From Armatimonadia bacterium (GTDB taxonomy: Bacteria; Armatimonadota; Zipacnadia; Zipacnadales; JABUFB01), in NCBI GenBank assembly GCA_039679385.1, contig JBDKVB010000118.1, forward strand, positions 1-49,086: a stretch of 49,086 bases of DNA. The letters run 5' to 3'. Shown piece by piece: positions 17,784 to 27,100 of this stretch; within the stretch, counting starts at the first letter, position 1; every line of letters starts with the position of its first letter. The position numbers were made by a program, and so were the translations under genes. The notes below the pieces were generated by a model. That model did no database searches and was not told the origin of the DNA. It worked only from the letters and a program-made list of their open reading frames with translations.

Positions 17784-18932
17784 TCAGTAGAGGCCCTCGG
17801 TGGAGGCGACGTCGTACAGCACCTGCAGATTCTCCGGCGGCACTCTCGGGGCCACGGAGCAGGCCGAGCTGAGGATGTAGCCGCCACCCGCCGCGGCCGC
17901 CTGGATGCGGCTCAGGGCACTGCGGCGAACCTCCTCCGGCGTCCCACGCAGGAGCACGTTCACCGAGTCGATGTTGCCCTTCAGGAAGAGCTTGCCACCA
18001 ACACGGGCCTTAGCATCCGCCAGGTCCGTATCACCCAGAGGCGGGGGATCCATGGTGTCGATCCCGTCGATCCCGGTGGCGGCCATGAACTCCAGACGGT
18101 CTCCGATGGCCCCGCAGGTGTGGGTGTAGGCCACGGTGCCTGCGCGGTGGATCGCAGCAGCGACCTCGTCCTCGTAGGGCAGCACGAACTCCTCGTACAT
18201 GGCCCGAGAGATGAACCCGCCTCCGGCGAAGGCCGAGGAGATCAGCACCGCATCGACGCCGCGGGAAGCCTGACGTGTGGCAAGATCGGCGGCTCCCCGG
18301 GCAAACTGCGCGAGGATCGCCTTGCACTTCGCCGGCTGTTCCAGCAGCGCCATCAGGCCCTGCTCATACCCCAGCCGCTCCATGAGTTGCGTGAAGGGGG
18401 AGAAGACCTCGCCATGGACCGAGAGCTCACCGGCCACGGTCTCAACCACGCGGTCAATCAGCGCGAACAGGTACTCCGGGAAGTAGTCGTCGCCTCGCTC
18501 GAAGTCATAGTGGAAGGGGTACTTGAGCCCGCCGAGGGTGTGCGGATCCTCGTAGTACAGCAGTCCGGGGTCGATCTCCTCCAGGCTCGGCTGCTCGCCC
18601 GACACCTGCGTTGGCAGGTCGGCTACCGGACACTTGCACTCACTGCCATCCCGGTAGTGGATCACCTGGCCCGTCGGAATCCGCTCGATGCTCTCCACAT
18701 AGGCCGCAGCGTCGGGCGTGCGTCCCGGCAGGTTCACCAGGATGCCGTCGAAGTGATAGCGCCAGGCCAGTTCCACATAGGCCTTGGCGATGAGCTCGTT
18801 GCTCAGCCAGTACTCGGCCGGGTCGAGGTCGAGGTTCACCAGGTAGTGGCCAATGCTAAGCTGGCACATCACCGGCACCCGGTCGGGCTGCTGCCGACGC
18901 AGGGCAGTCACAACTCGTTCTCGGGACGTCAT
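17784..18932 (-). CDS. UroD-family protein, MtaA-like methyltransferase type
   Basis: 382 aa, typical of the uroporphyrinogen-decarboxylase superfamily: it starts MTSRERVVTALRRQQPDRVP and continues through a TIM barrel. It carries THTCG and, later, SSACSVAP. This His-X-Cys and Cys pattern matches the zinc site of corrinoid:coenzyme-M-type methyltransferases (MtaA/CmuA) rather than heme-pathway HemE. Glycan-degrading bacteria carry many such paralogues of unknown substrate. AGGGAAGG lies seven bases before the ATG. The amidohydrolase gene upstream ends only 23 bases away, so the two are probably one transcript. I see no corrinoid protein in the window. Confidence 0.87.
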   Translation of the reverse strand: MTSRERVVTALRRQQPDRVPVMCQLSIGHYLVNLDLDPAEYWLSNELIAKAYVELAWRYHFDGILVNLPGRTPDAAAYVESIERIPTGQVIHYRDGSECKCPVADLPTQVSGEQPSLEEIDPGLLYYEDPHTLGGLKYPFHYDFERGDDYFPEYLFALIDRVVETVAGELSVHGEVFSPFTQLMERLGYEQGLMALLEQPAKCKAILAQFARGAADLATRQASRGVDAVLISSAFAGGGFISRAMYEEFVLPYEDEVAAAIHRAGTVAYTHTCGAIGDRLEFMAATGIDGIDTMDPPPLGDTDLADAKARVGGKLFLKGNIDSVNVLLRGTPEEVRRSALSRIQAAAAGGGYILSSACSVAPRVPPENLQVLYDVASTEGLY

Positions 18933-18955
18933 CGTAGTGCCTTCCCTCGCAGAGC

Positions 18956-20560
18956 TCAGTCCAGCAGACCTTCCGGGTCGTACACGGACTTGCCGCCCAT
19001 CACGGTTGCCAGCACCTGTGCTTCCGCAAGCTCCTCCGCAGGGGTGCTCAACAGGTCCTGGGACAGCACCACGAAATCGGCCACCTTGCCGGGCTCGAGG
19101 CTTCCCTTGAGGTGCTCTTCCCCGGAGGCATAGGCCGTCTGCAGTGTATAGCCCGCCAGCGCCTGCTGCGCCGTTAGCTTCTCCTCCGGGTACCAGCCTT
19201 CACGAGGGTTACCGTCATGCCCTTGCCGCAGCAGTGCCGAACGGATCCCCGCCAGCGGGTCGATGGTCTCCACCGGCGCATCGGACCCCATCGCCAGGTG
19301 CGTACCCAGACGCTGCAAGGACTGCAGGGGGAAGGCCCATCGGCCCCGCTCGCCGATCTGCCTCTCGCAGGTAGCGATGTCCGCCAGCATGTGAGCCGGC
19401 TGCACCGAGGCGATGACACCGAGTTGCGCGAGGCGCGGCTGGTCGTCCGGAAGGATGTGCTGGGCATGTTCAATCCGGTGTCGGGGCCACCGGCCCACGT
19501 GCCCTTCCTTTGCAGACGCAAAGGCGTCGAGGGCAATCCGAACGGCACGGTCGCCGATCGCGTGCAACGCAACCGCAAGGCCTCCCTCTGTGGCCCGGGC
19601 CACAAGCTCCGTCAGCTCCTCCGGCTGCATCACCAGCACGCCGGTATCCGAGCTGTTCTCGTAGGGCTCGAGCATCGCCGCCGTCCGACTACCGAGGGCG
19701 CCGTCCAGGAAGGCCTTGATGCCGCCGAGACGCACTTCCTCGTCGCCGAATCCCGAGGTGAAGCCCTGCTCGATCAGCGCCGTCAGTGACGAGGCTGGTG
19801 GATAGCGGACGATCCGCAGTGTCAGAGCGCCACTGTCCCGCAGCGCCTGAACGGCTCGCATCGAGTCGCCGCTCTCCACGTTGTGCAGGCCCGTTAGCCC
19901 CAGTGAGGCGGCAACAGGCATTGCCTCCCGCAGCGCAGTGACAAGCTCCTCCAGCGTGGGCGACGGAACCTGAGGCCAGATCAGCCCCATGGCTCCCTCC
20001 TGGAACACGCCACTGGGCCTTCCGTCAGCAAGCCGCAGCACCCGTCCGGCGGGTGGGTCAGTCACGTCATCGCTGATTCGTGCACGGCGCAGCGCCTCGG
20101 AGTTCACCCACACCGAGTGCCCGTCATGATTGGGGAAGGCCGCCGGTACATCCCCGGTCACGCGGTCAAGATCAGCAGCCGTGGGGAACATCTGGCCGGG
20201 CCAGCGGTTGCGATCCCAGCCTCGTCCACGCAGCCAGCCTCCGCGAGGCACCCTGTCGACCGCTTCCGCCACTCGTCCCAGCGCTTCCTCCAGCGACTGG
20301 GCACCTTCCAGGTTCACCGTCCGACCACTGGCAAGCAGCGCCCACTGCGTCAGGTGCGTGTGGCAGTCCGTGAATCCCGGGCACACGAAGCGACCGCCCA
20401 GGTCGACCATCTTCGTCTGGGGCCCGGCAAGCTCCCGAATCTCGTCGTCACTACCGACCGCGAAGACACGCCCCTTCCAGGTGGCCAGGGCCGTTACCCT
20501 TGTCCCGGCCGCGTTACAGGTTGCAAGGCGTGCGTTGTAGACAACCAGCTCCGGCCTCAT
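18956..20560 (-). CDS. Amidohydrolase family 3 (YtcJ-like) metal-dependent hydrolase
   Basis: 534 aa, cytoplasmic. The amidohydrolase-superfamily metal site is clear: the HxH pair His67/His69 in DCHTHL, KAFLDGALGSRTA (candidate bridging Lys), HAIGDRAV, HRIEHAQHI, and the catalytic Asp in MGSDAPVETIDP. It ends with the small beta-sandwich segment KVADFVVLSQDLL that completes the split N-terminal domain. Members hydrolyse amide or N-formyl bonds, but most, including YtcJ, have unknown substrates. It lies between the membrane-protease pair upstream and the UroD-like gene downstream. Confidence 0.9.
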   Translation of the reverse strand: MRPELVVYNARLATCNAAGTRVTALATWKGRVFAVGSDDEIRELAGPQTKMVDLGGRFVCPGFTDCHTHLTQWALLASGRTVNLEGAQSLEEALGRVAEAVDRVPRGGWLRGRGWDRNRWPGQMFPTAADLDRVTGDVPAAFPNHDGHSVWVNSEALRRARISDDVTDPPAGRVLRLADGRPSGVFQEGAMGLIWPQVPSPTLEELVTALREAMPVAASLGLTGLHNVESGDSMRAVQALRDSGALTLRIVRYPPASSLTALIEQGFTSGFGDEEVRLGGIKAFLDGALGSRTAAMLEPYENSSDTGVLVMQPEELTELVARATEGGLAVALHAIGDRAVRIALDAFASAKEGHVGRWPRHRIEHAQHILPDDQPRLAQLGVIASVQPAHMLADIATCERQIGERGRWAFPLQSLQRLGTHLAMGSDAPVETIDPLAGIRSALLRQGHDGNPREGWYPEEKLTAQQALAGYTLQTAYASGEEHLKGSLEPGKVADFVVLSQDLLSTPAEELAEAQVLATVMGGKSVYDPEGLLD

Positions 20561-20644
20561 CAGAAGGGTGCCCCCAGACTTGCTTGCGCAATCATGCTTC
20601 GTGTTCTTTGCCGCGGCGTGGCGAGCCCGTCGGTCCGCCGCCTA

Positions 20645-21499
20645 CTACTTACCTTCCTTGCCGCTCGGGGAGGGTGCCGGCGCTGCGGGTGCCTGGTAGG
20701 GCATCGGAACGTACTCCACTGAGGGCCGCCCACCCGTTGGCTGCGGGTACAGGTCCATCAGTTCGTGGACTGCCGGCGGCAGGTCGGTGCTTACTTTGAT
20801 CCCCAACGCCTGCGCCTTCTCAGCGGTGATCGGGTAGTCGTGGGTCCAGCGCCCGTCAGTAAGGGCCGTCGCGACCTGTGCAGCCTTCTCGCCGTCCACA
20901 CCGGCGGTCAGGTGGTCCATCAGGCACTCCCGCACCTGGTTGATCGCCTTCCGCGACATGTCGGCCAGCATCAGGGTCTGATCGTCGATGGCGCTGGCGG
21001 GCTTCTGGTCCAGGACCTTCAGGATGGACACCGCCGGTGTATTCCCAAGCTGTGGATCGACAGGCCCCAGCACGGCGTCGGGGTCCATCACGATCTCATC
21101 GGCCGCCAGGGCAATAAGCGTCCCTCCGGACATCGCATAGTGGGGGACAAGAGCCGTGACCTTGGCCGGGTGCCTCTTCAGGGCATGCGCGATCTGTCCC
21201 GCTGCCAGTACCATCCCACCGGGAGTGTGCAAGATGAGGTCGATGGGCATCTCGTCGGGCGTCATCCGAATCGCCCGCAGCACGCTCTCCGAATCCTCGA
21301 TGTCGATGTAGCGCATCAGCGGCAGGCCCAGGAAGCTGACCTTCTCCTGCCGGTGGATGATCGCGATCACCCGCGACTTGCGCTTGGTCTCCAGGCGTGA
21401 GAACAGGCGCAGGCGTCCCGCTTCCAGCATCCGCTGCTGCACCATTGGGTAGAACAGGCTGGCGAGGATGATGATCCAGATCAGGGCGCCGATGTCCAT
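20645..21499 (-). CDS. SDH-family ClpP/SppA-class membrane serine protease
   Basis: 284 aa from the ATG at 21499, which has GGAGGAG a few bases upstream. The longer frame to 21544 has no signal at its front. One N-terminal TM helix (about 5-22) anchors a Clp-fold domain. HTPGG (91-95) forms the oxyanion region and YAMSGGT carries the likely nucleophile Ser124. AADEIVMDPDAVLGPVDPQLG is typical of the SDH/SppA group. The C-terminal 30 residues are Pro/Ala-rich and disordered. Such proteins cleave membrane or signal peptides. It starts 59 bases after the rhomboid stop, suggesting paired intramembrane and membrane-surface proteolysis. Confidence 0.88.
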   Translation of the reverse strand: MDIGALIWIIILASLFYPMVQQRMLEAGRLRLFSRLETKRKSRVIAIIHRQEKVSFLGLPLMRYIDIEDSESVLRAIRMTPDEMPIDLILHTPGGMVLAAGQIAHALKRHPAKVTALVPHYAMSGGTLIALAADEIVMDPDAVLGPVDPQLGNTPAVSILKVLDQKPASAIDDQTLMLADMSRKAINQVRECLMDHLTAGVDGEKAAQVATALTDGRWTHDYPITAEKAQALGIKVSTDLPPAVHELMDLYPQPTGGRPSVEYVPMPYQAPAAPAPSPSGKEGK

Positions 21500-21558
21500 G
21501 GCATGCACTCCTCCGCCCACAAAGGGCCGGGTATCCGCCGGCAAGTGCTCTGCGTCGC

Positions 21559-22263
21559 TCAGCGGTAGTAGGGGCGTGGCTCCACCGGATGTCGGTCAAG
21601 GGCACACTCCCGGCACAGAAACCGCGCGAAGACGAAGCCCGCAGCAAATCCACCCACATGGGCCCACCAGGCAACTCCGCCGCCCACCTCGCCCATGGGA
21701 ATCGAGAACAGGCCGGGGATCAACTGCAGCAGGAACCAGTATCCCAGGAAGGCGACCGCGGGCAGGTCGATCACGTCGATGAAGAACCCGAGCCATATCA
21801 GAGTCGCCACACGAGCCCGGGGATACAGGACCAGGTAGGCTCCCAGAACCCCGGCGATCGCTCCACTGGCGCCGACCGTCGGCACGGTGCTGGCCGGGCT
21901 GAAGAGTATCTGCGTGATCGCCGCGACCACCCCGGCAAACAGGTAGAACCACAGGAAGCGCAGGCGCCCCATGCGGTCCTCGACGTTGTCCCCAAACAGG
22001 TAGAGAAACCACACGTTGCCCAGCACATGCATCCAGCTACCGTGCAGGAACATCGACAGGAAGATGGGCACGATCGGCCCCAGCGGCCCGGCAGGCACCT
22101 GGCCGGTCACCTGCGCCGGGATCATCGCGTAGGTTTGCAGGAATCCGTCCATGCCCTTGCCCAGGGACGCCTCCCACACGAAGACCAGAATGTTGATCCA
22201 CACCAGGGCCATCGTGACCAGGGGATAGCTGCGTGACGGTATGTTGTCGCGGAAGGGAAACAT
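21559..22263 (-). CDS. Rhomboid-family intramembrane serine protease
   Basis: 234 aa, six or seven TM helices. The catalytic dyad is visible as Ser133 in GASGA and His202 in AHVGGF. The L1/TM2 signature HGSWMHVLGNVWFLYLFGD (conserved Asn83) is present. Rhomboids cleave TM helices of substrates within the membrane. A C-terminal tail of about 20 residues contains CRECALD, two cysteines that might bind metal. It is the first gene of the minus-strand block and is divergent from the GH13-like gene, with 177 bases between the two starts. Confidence 0.93.
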   Translation of the reverse strand: MFPFRDNIPSRSYPLVTMALVWINILVFVWEASLGKGMDGFLQTYAMIPAQVTGQVPAGPLGPIVPIFLSMFLHGSWMHVLGNVWFLYLFGDNVEDRMGRLRFLWFYLFAGVVAAITQILFSPASTVPTVGASGAIAGVLGAYLVLYPRARVATLIWLGFFIDVIDLPAVAFLGYWFLLQLIPGLFSIPMGEVGGGVAWWAHVGGFAAGFVFARFLCRECALDRHPVEPRPYYR

Positions 22264-22380
22264 GGGGACTCGCTTCGTTCATCTCGCAGCAGCGCCGAGG
22301 GTCTGCTGCAAGGAATGCGGGTCGGCATCACCTGTGGTTTTCCACACATACCCCGGGATGTCCTTCGATGCAAGAGAGGA

Positions 22381-22435
22381 GGAACCTCCGGCCTGGTGCG
22401 CGAAGAGGCCTCCGACAACGTGTTTTGGAGGTTCC
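22381..22435 (+). promoter_or_regulatory. Inverted repeat that can pair with the ribosome site of the GH13-like gene
   Basis: GGAACCTCC (22381-22389) is the exact reverse complement of GGAGGTTCC (22427-22435). The second arm contains the GGAGG ribosome site (22427-22431) of the gene starting at 22441. A further CCTCC at 22409-22413 could also pair with it, and another GGAGG at 22378-22382 could compete. A leader RNA here could hide or free the ribosome site. The loop is 37 bases, so the pairing is only potential. Confidence 0.4.
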
Positions 22436-22440
22436 AGACC

Positions 22441-25400
22441 ATGCGATTCACAGCTCCACTCCTTCTGTTCCTGCTGCTTCCCTGCATCCATGCGGCGCCC
22501 CTTACCCGCGATCTCACCTGCGACGCCCGCGATGGTCGCCTGGTGTTCGCGAACAGTGCGCTTGCTCTTGAGATCGACCTCACCACGGGCTCCTGGTGCG
22601 GACTGCGCGACCTTGCCACCGGGCGCAGCCTCATGGCCGGCACACCTGGGCTTGCCCAGAAGGCCGGCAATGAGTGGCTCCCCGAGGCTACCAAAGCTGC
22701 CAGTCGCTACCTGAGCCACCGCGTCCAGGCCCAGGGCGACGGCGCAGTGCTGGAGGTCGACCAGGAAGCCGGTGACTGGCGAGCGACCACGACCTACCAG
22801 CTCTGGAGCGGACGCCCGGTCCTCAAGCGCGATCTGCAGCTACGTCCTCGCACCGACCTTCCCGGCTACATACACACAGTCTACCTGCCCCTGGACGGCC
22901 TGCGGCTGAGCGGCGTCACCGACGCCCGCTACAGCCTCCTCGCAAACTGGCCGCCGCAGGAGACGCTCTTCAGCGCACTCCAACCCGACCGCCAGGTGGG
23001 GGAGAGCTTCGGCGGACAGGCCGGGCACTTCCTCAGCCTCTACAGCCCCCAGGCACAGATGGGACTCGTGGCGACCCTGGTATGCGAGACCGATCAGGCC
23101 TCCCTCAAGGTCACCGAAGGTACCGGCTCTGTCCGGGCCGACCACATCGTCAGTACCACCTTCCGTCCTCGTCCCGACCGCACCGAGCGCTTCGGCAGTC
23201 AGCTCATCGCCGTCACCCACGGCTCCTGGCGCGAGAGCCTGCGGCAGGGACGCGACCTGTACAACCTGGTCGGCCTCAGGCCCCCGGAAGACATGCGGCA
23301 GGCGACCGAAGACGCCGTGATCTACTCAGCTCATCCTGGTGGCACCATCGATTCCAGCTTCCGCGATGTCGGCGGCTACCGCCAGTTCACCGAGTACCTA
23401 CCCCAGTTGAAGCGGCTCGGCGTGAACGTCCTCTGGCTCCTGCCCATCTGGAAGGGCCCCGTCTACGCTCCCGTTGACTACTACTCGCTCGATCCGCGCC
23501 TTGGCACCGAGGCCGAGCTGAAGACGCTGGTGGACACAGCCCACTCTCTCGGCATCCGCGTTCTGGGCGACCTGATCCCCCACGGTCCACGCGAGGAGTC
23601 AGGCCTTGCGGCCCAGCACCGAGACTGGATCTGCAGCAACGAAGACGGCAGCATGGCCTACTGGTGGGGATGTCTGTACAGCGACTACGCCCATCCGGGA
23701 TGGCAGAAGTACATGGGCGACCACGCCGCCGACTGGGTCAAGCGCGTCGGCCTCGACGGCTACCGGGTCGATTGCGCCGCAGGAGGACGCCCCAACTGGC
23801 GGCCCTACGGTGCGAACCGGGAGAGCATGTCGGGGATCTGCGGCGGCCTGGGCGTCCTGCGTGCCGCTCGGGAGTCCATGAACGCGGTGCCGAGCAAGTC
23901 CACCGCGCCGGGCGACTCCGGGCATATGCTCCTCGCTGAGGCCGGCGGCCCGGTGCTCCTGCGCTATGCAGACATGTACTACGACTGGCCGCTGTGCTCC
24001 TACATCCTGCGCGAGTACCCGACGACCCGTACCGAGGACTTCGTCCCACGCCTGGCCAAGTGGCTGGACAACGAGCAGTTCTGGATGCCCGAGGATGGCC
24101 ATGCGGTGCATTTCCTCGAGAACCACGACACCGTCCGGGCACGCATGGCCTTTGGCGCCGGTCCCGAGAGGGCGCTGATGGCTCTGTGTGCCCTGATCCC
24201 CGGCACTCCCTTCGTCTACCACCTGCAGGAGACCGGCCTCGCGCCTTACCTGCAGCGTCTCTACGAGCTGCGCCGCGAGCGACCTGAGCTGACCCGTGGC
24301 GAGGCGGACTACAGTGCAGTGCGCTGCAGTGACCCCTGCGTCCTGACCTTCGTGCGTCGCACTGGTGACAGTGCAAGTCTGGTTGCCCTCAACCTGAGCG
24401 AGAAGCCGATCGAGGCCACCTTGAGCCTTCCGCCCGAGTTGGCCGCCTTCAGTCAGGGCGTCTCGGACGCCCTCGCTCCAGCAGCAGGCGCTGAGACGAC
24501 CGTCACCGTCACCGGCCCTTCGGAGCTCAAGCTGACCGTCGGGCCCTTCGCCACGGCAGTGTTGGTCCCGCAGAAGGCTCCCGCTCCTTCGGTCACCCAG
24601 CCTTCCAAACCGGCTGCAACGACATCCGCAGCCACCAGGATCGACCGGGGTCCCGAGGCAGTGACAATCGAATCCCAGGGTCTCAAGCTCACCGTGAACC
24701 GCGCCACCGGCGGGCTTCTCAACTCCCTGCAAACCTCCGACGGCCGAGTGATCCTGCGGGGCGTCGGCTTCGGTGAGGGTTCGCGCCGTCTGTGGCTTGG
24801 GGGCCGGAAGCTGGCGCTCGAGCGCACACCGGCCACGCAGCTTACCGCCCAGGAGAACCCCGACGGGACGGTTCGCGTCGAGGCCCTGGCGACCATGACG
24901 CGCAGCGGCGAAGCCGCACAGACACCTCTTGCCGACCTGCGCACCACCTATGATCTAGGACGCGACGCGGCAACGGGTCGCCCGGTGCTGTCCGTATCCC
25001 GTGAGCTGACGGCCCGCGAGCCAATCAACAGAGTTCTCGGGTCACTGGTGGAGACGCTTGGGCTTGACCCGCAGGCCGGTGAGTGGCAGGTCGTCACTCC
25101 TGAGGGCACACTCCGCGATTGGACGGTGGCCCGCCTCCCCGGTGACTCGCGCTATGATGGCCGGTACTGGCGCGGCACCGGCGACCGGGTCTGGCAACTG
25201 ACCGACCAGCTAGCCGGTGTCGAACCCGCGCTCGTAGCGGTGCAAAGCACGCCCGGGCAGTGGACCGCCGTCGAGATCGCCAACGACGATGCCTCCCAGG
25301 TACCCGCCAACGCGCTGCTCAAGATCCGTGCGGGCGAGCAGGCCGGGCCGTACCTGCGCATCGACTGGCTCGATGGGGACCGCGCCGTCAACCTGAAGGC

Positions 25401-26262
25401 AGGCGAGAAGCTCGCCGTGCGCTACCGAGTCCTGTTCCTTGGCGACGCTGAGCTTGCCCGGGCCGCACAACGCACCACCTTCAGCCTGGGCGAGGCAGGG
25501 ACCCTCCAGGTACGCGGGACACAGTACCGCTTCCTGGGGAAGGGCCTCGATGCCACCTTCTCACGCTTCAGCGGCGGCAAGATCGGCGACCTGAGACTGC
25601 GGGGCGCTGACCGCCCGGCGGTCACTAGCAGTCGCCTCTACACCGACCAGGGGCTTTACGCCGACATCATCGCACCCGACACGCGCAAGGTTCGCAACAC
25701 GGTCACGACCGAGGGCGATCCCGAGGCCGAGGCTCGGCTGACTCGCGACGCCAACGGGGCGACTCTATCCTTCTACAGCGCCATGCGGACGCAGGATGGT
25801 CGGAACTGCGCCTGGCCGCGGACGATGTACCGCCTGCAGTACCGCCTCACAGATACCACCTCGCTCGACGTGAAATGGGCCACCAAGACCGCCTTCTCAA
25901 CACCCCAGGCGAAGGCCTTCATGGCCCAGACTCTGGGCATACCTCGCCTGACCACCTTCCGTGCCAACGCACGAGCGGGACTCGCGACCGGCGCTGTTCC
26001 TCCCAACTCGAACCGTGCCTGGCAGAGCTGGCAGGAGGGATTCGGTGCCGACCCCTGGCTGGAGCTTCTCAGCGACGATGGCACTGGTATCCGTCTCTCG
26101 GGTCCTGGTCTCGCCACGGACTTCCAGAACGTCTTCGCCCTGGCGGGCAGCAACAGTGCGGGCACCGCCTTTCTGGCGCTCTATGACACGCAGCCGGCAG
26201 ACATCGACCCCGTGTGGCACGAGGGCCAGTACACACTCACTCCACTGCGGGAGGCACACTAA
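22441..26262 (+). CDS. Secreted GH13 alpha-amylase-family protein with repeated accessory sandwiches
   Basis: 1273 aa from the ATG at 22441 (GGAGG nine bases upstream), with a Sec signal ending at CIHAA. A longer open frame begins at 22315 but buries the signal. Residues about 20-285 are a beta sandwich. Residues about 290-700 are a GH13 barrel with all three catalytic positions: nucleophile Asp444 (GYRVDCAAG), acid/base Glu500 (LLAEAGG) and Asp563 (ENHDTVR). Region I reads GDLIPHG instead of the usual DxxxNH form. Residues about 740-1270 hold two more sandwiches with a recurring pattern (LKLTVNRATGGLLNSLQTSDG; LDATFSRFSGG). It should act on alpha-glucans or related oligosaccharides outside the cytoplasm. 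The stop is one base before the next start. Confidence 0.86.
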   Translation: MRFTAPLLLFLLLPCIHAAPLTRDLTCDARDGRLVFANSALALEIDLTTGSWCGLRDLATGRSLMAGTPGLAQKAGNEWLPEATKAASRYLSHRVQAQGDGAVLEVDQEAGDWRATTTYQLWSGRPVLKRDLQLRPRTDLPGYIHTVYLPLDGLRLSGVTDARYSLLANWPPQETLFSALQPDRQVGESFGGQAGHFLSLYSPQAQMGLVATLVCETDQASLKVTEGTGSVRADHIVSTTFRPRPDRTERFGSQLIAVTHGSWRESLRQGRDLYNLVGLRPPEDMRQATEDAVIYSAHPGGTIDSSFRDVGGYRQFTEYLPQLKRLGVNVLWLLPIWKGPVYAPVDYYSLDPRLGTEAELKTLVDTAHSLGIRVLGDLIPHGPREESGLAAQHRDWICSNEDGSMAYWWGCLYSDYAHPGWQKYMGDHAADWVKRVGLDGYRVDCAAGGRPNWRPYGANRESMSGICGGLGVLRAARESMNAVPSKSTAPGDSGHMLLAEAGGPVLLRYADMYYDWPLCSYILREYPTTRTEDFVPRLAKWLDNEQFWMPEDGHAVHFLENHDTVRARMAFGAGPERALMALCALIPGTPFVYHLQETGLAPYLQRLYELRRERPELTRGEADYSAVRCSDPCVLTFVRRTGDSASLVALNLSEKPIEATLSLPPELAAFSQGVSDALAPAAGAETTVTVTGPSELKLTVGPFATAVLVPQKAPAPSVTQPSKPAATTSAATRIDRGPEAVTIESQGLKLTVNRATGGLLNSLQTSDGRVILRGVGFGEGSRRLWLGGRKLALERTPATQLTAQENPDGTVRVEALATMTRSGEAAQTPLADLRTTYDLGRDAATGRPVLSVSRELTAREPINRVLGSLVETLGLDPQAGEWQVVTPEGTLRDWTVARLPGDSRYDGRYWRGTGDRVWQLTDQLAGVEPALVAVQSTPGQWTAVEIANDDASQVPANALLKIRAGEQAGPYLRIDWLDGDRAVNLKAGEKLAVRYRVLFLGDAELARAAQRTTFSLGEAGTLQVRGTQYRFLGKGLDATFSRFSGGKIGDLRLRGADRPAVTSSRLYTDQGLYADIIAPDTRKVRNTVTTEGDPEAEARLTRDANGATLSFYSAMRTQDGRNCAWPRTMYRLQYRLTDTTSLDVKWATKTAFSTPQAKAFMAQTLGIPRLTTFRANARAGLATGAVPPNSNRAWQSWQEGFGADPWLELLSDDGTGIRLSGPGLATDFQNVFALAGSNSAGTAFLALYDTQPADIDPVWHEGQYTLTPLREAH

Positions 26263-26263
26263 C

Positions 26264-27100
26264 ATGGCTCCGCGATGGCTCCTGACACTCCTAGCCTTCT
26301 TGCTGCTCGCGGTCTGCGCCACAGCCGGCGCAGCCCCGAAGGTGACTCAGACCCCGGATGGCCTGGTGGTCACCACGCAGCACTTCACGGCGACTTTCTC
26401 CCGGCCGTCCGGGGGATTGCTTGCCTCGCTCACGACGCGTGACGGCCACAGCCTCCTCGGCGGGAGCACGGTGTACACGGACAACGGCCCCTATGGCGCC
26501 GGTGTCTACCTGGGCACCATGAAGGCCACCGCTCAGCTCACAACCGAGACGCGCGGCGAGCAGGTCATCGTCCGCGCCGAAGGCACTCTCGCCAGTCGTG
26601 AAGGCGTCCTGCCGACGAAGCCCGGCACAATCCGCTACCAGGTGGAGTACACCTTTGGCGATGGCCCGCAGATCGGTCTGGCCTGGAGCGCCGTGCCCAG
26701 CTTCAACGCTCCCGACACCGCCGGGTTCATGGCCCATCTCCTGTCGGTGGTCGACATCGCCGGCGTAGCCGCCAACACCGCGGAGGGCGTTCTCTTGCAG
26801 GACCCCCAGGATCACAGCACGCGCAGTTACCAGGCGTACTCGATGCCCCTGGACGAGAAGCGACCCTGGGTAGGAGTGCTTCGCACCGATGGCCGGTGGC
26901 TGCTCTTCACCGACCCACAGTCGACCCCGCCCTTCGTCAATGTCTTCCTGCACGAGCAGGGCAACGGCACAGCCGCGATGTTCTTCGCCTGGCTGGACGG
27001 AACCCAGACGCGGAGTCTCGAGGCCGGCAAGCCCTGGAAGGCAAGCTGCACAGTGCGTCTCCTGCACTCCCTGGAGGAACTCGGTGATGCCGGCGACTGA
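26264..27100 (+). CDS. Secreted stand-alone relative of the GH13 protein's accessory domain
   Basis: 278 aa from the ATG at 26264, with GGAGG nine bases upstream. The signal peptide ends at TAGAA. The body resembles the last domain of the preceding protein: FTATFSRPSGGLLASLTTRDG against LDATFSRFSGGKIGDLRLRG, and YTDNGPYG against YTDQGLYA, in the same order. The fold is probably a galactose-mutarotase-like sandwich of about 250 residues with no evident catalytic residues. It may bind glycan or assist the amylase-like enzyme. The start follows the previous stop after one base, and the end overlaps the next gene by 14 bases, so the three genes are translationally coupled. Confidence 0.75.
   Translation: MAPRWLLTLLAFLLLAVCATAGAAPKVTQTPDGLVVTTQHFTATFSRPSGGLLASLTTRDGHSLLGGSTVYTDNGPYGAGVYLGTMKATAQLTTETRGEQVIVRAEGTLASREGVLPTKPGTIRYQVEYTFGDGPQIGLAWSAVPSFNAPDTAGFMAHLLSVVDIAGVAANTAEGVLLQDPQDHSTRSYQAYSMPLDEKRPWVGVLRTDGRWLLFTDPQSTPPFVNVFLHEQGNGTAAMFFAWLDGTQTRSLEAGKPWKASCTVRLLHSLEELGDAGD

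Noticed and set aside
22315-22440. Upstream extension of the GH13-like gene by 42 codons.
   Set aside because: It would bury the signal peptide. The ATG at 22441 has a clear ribosome site.
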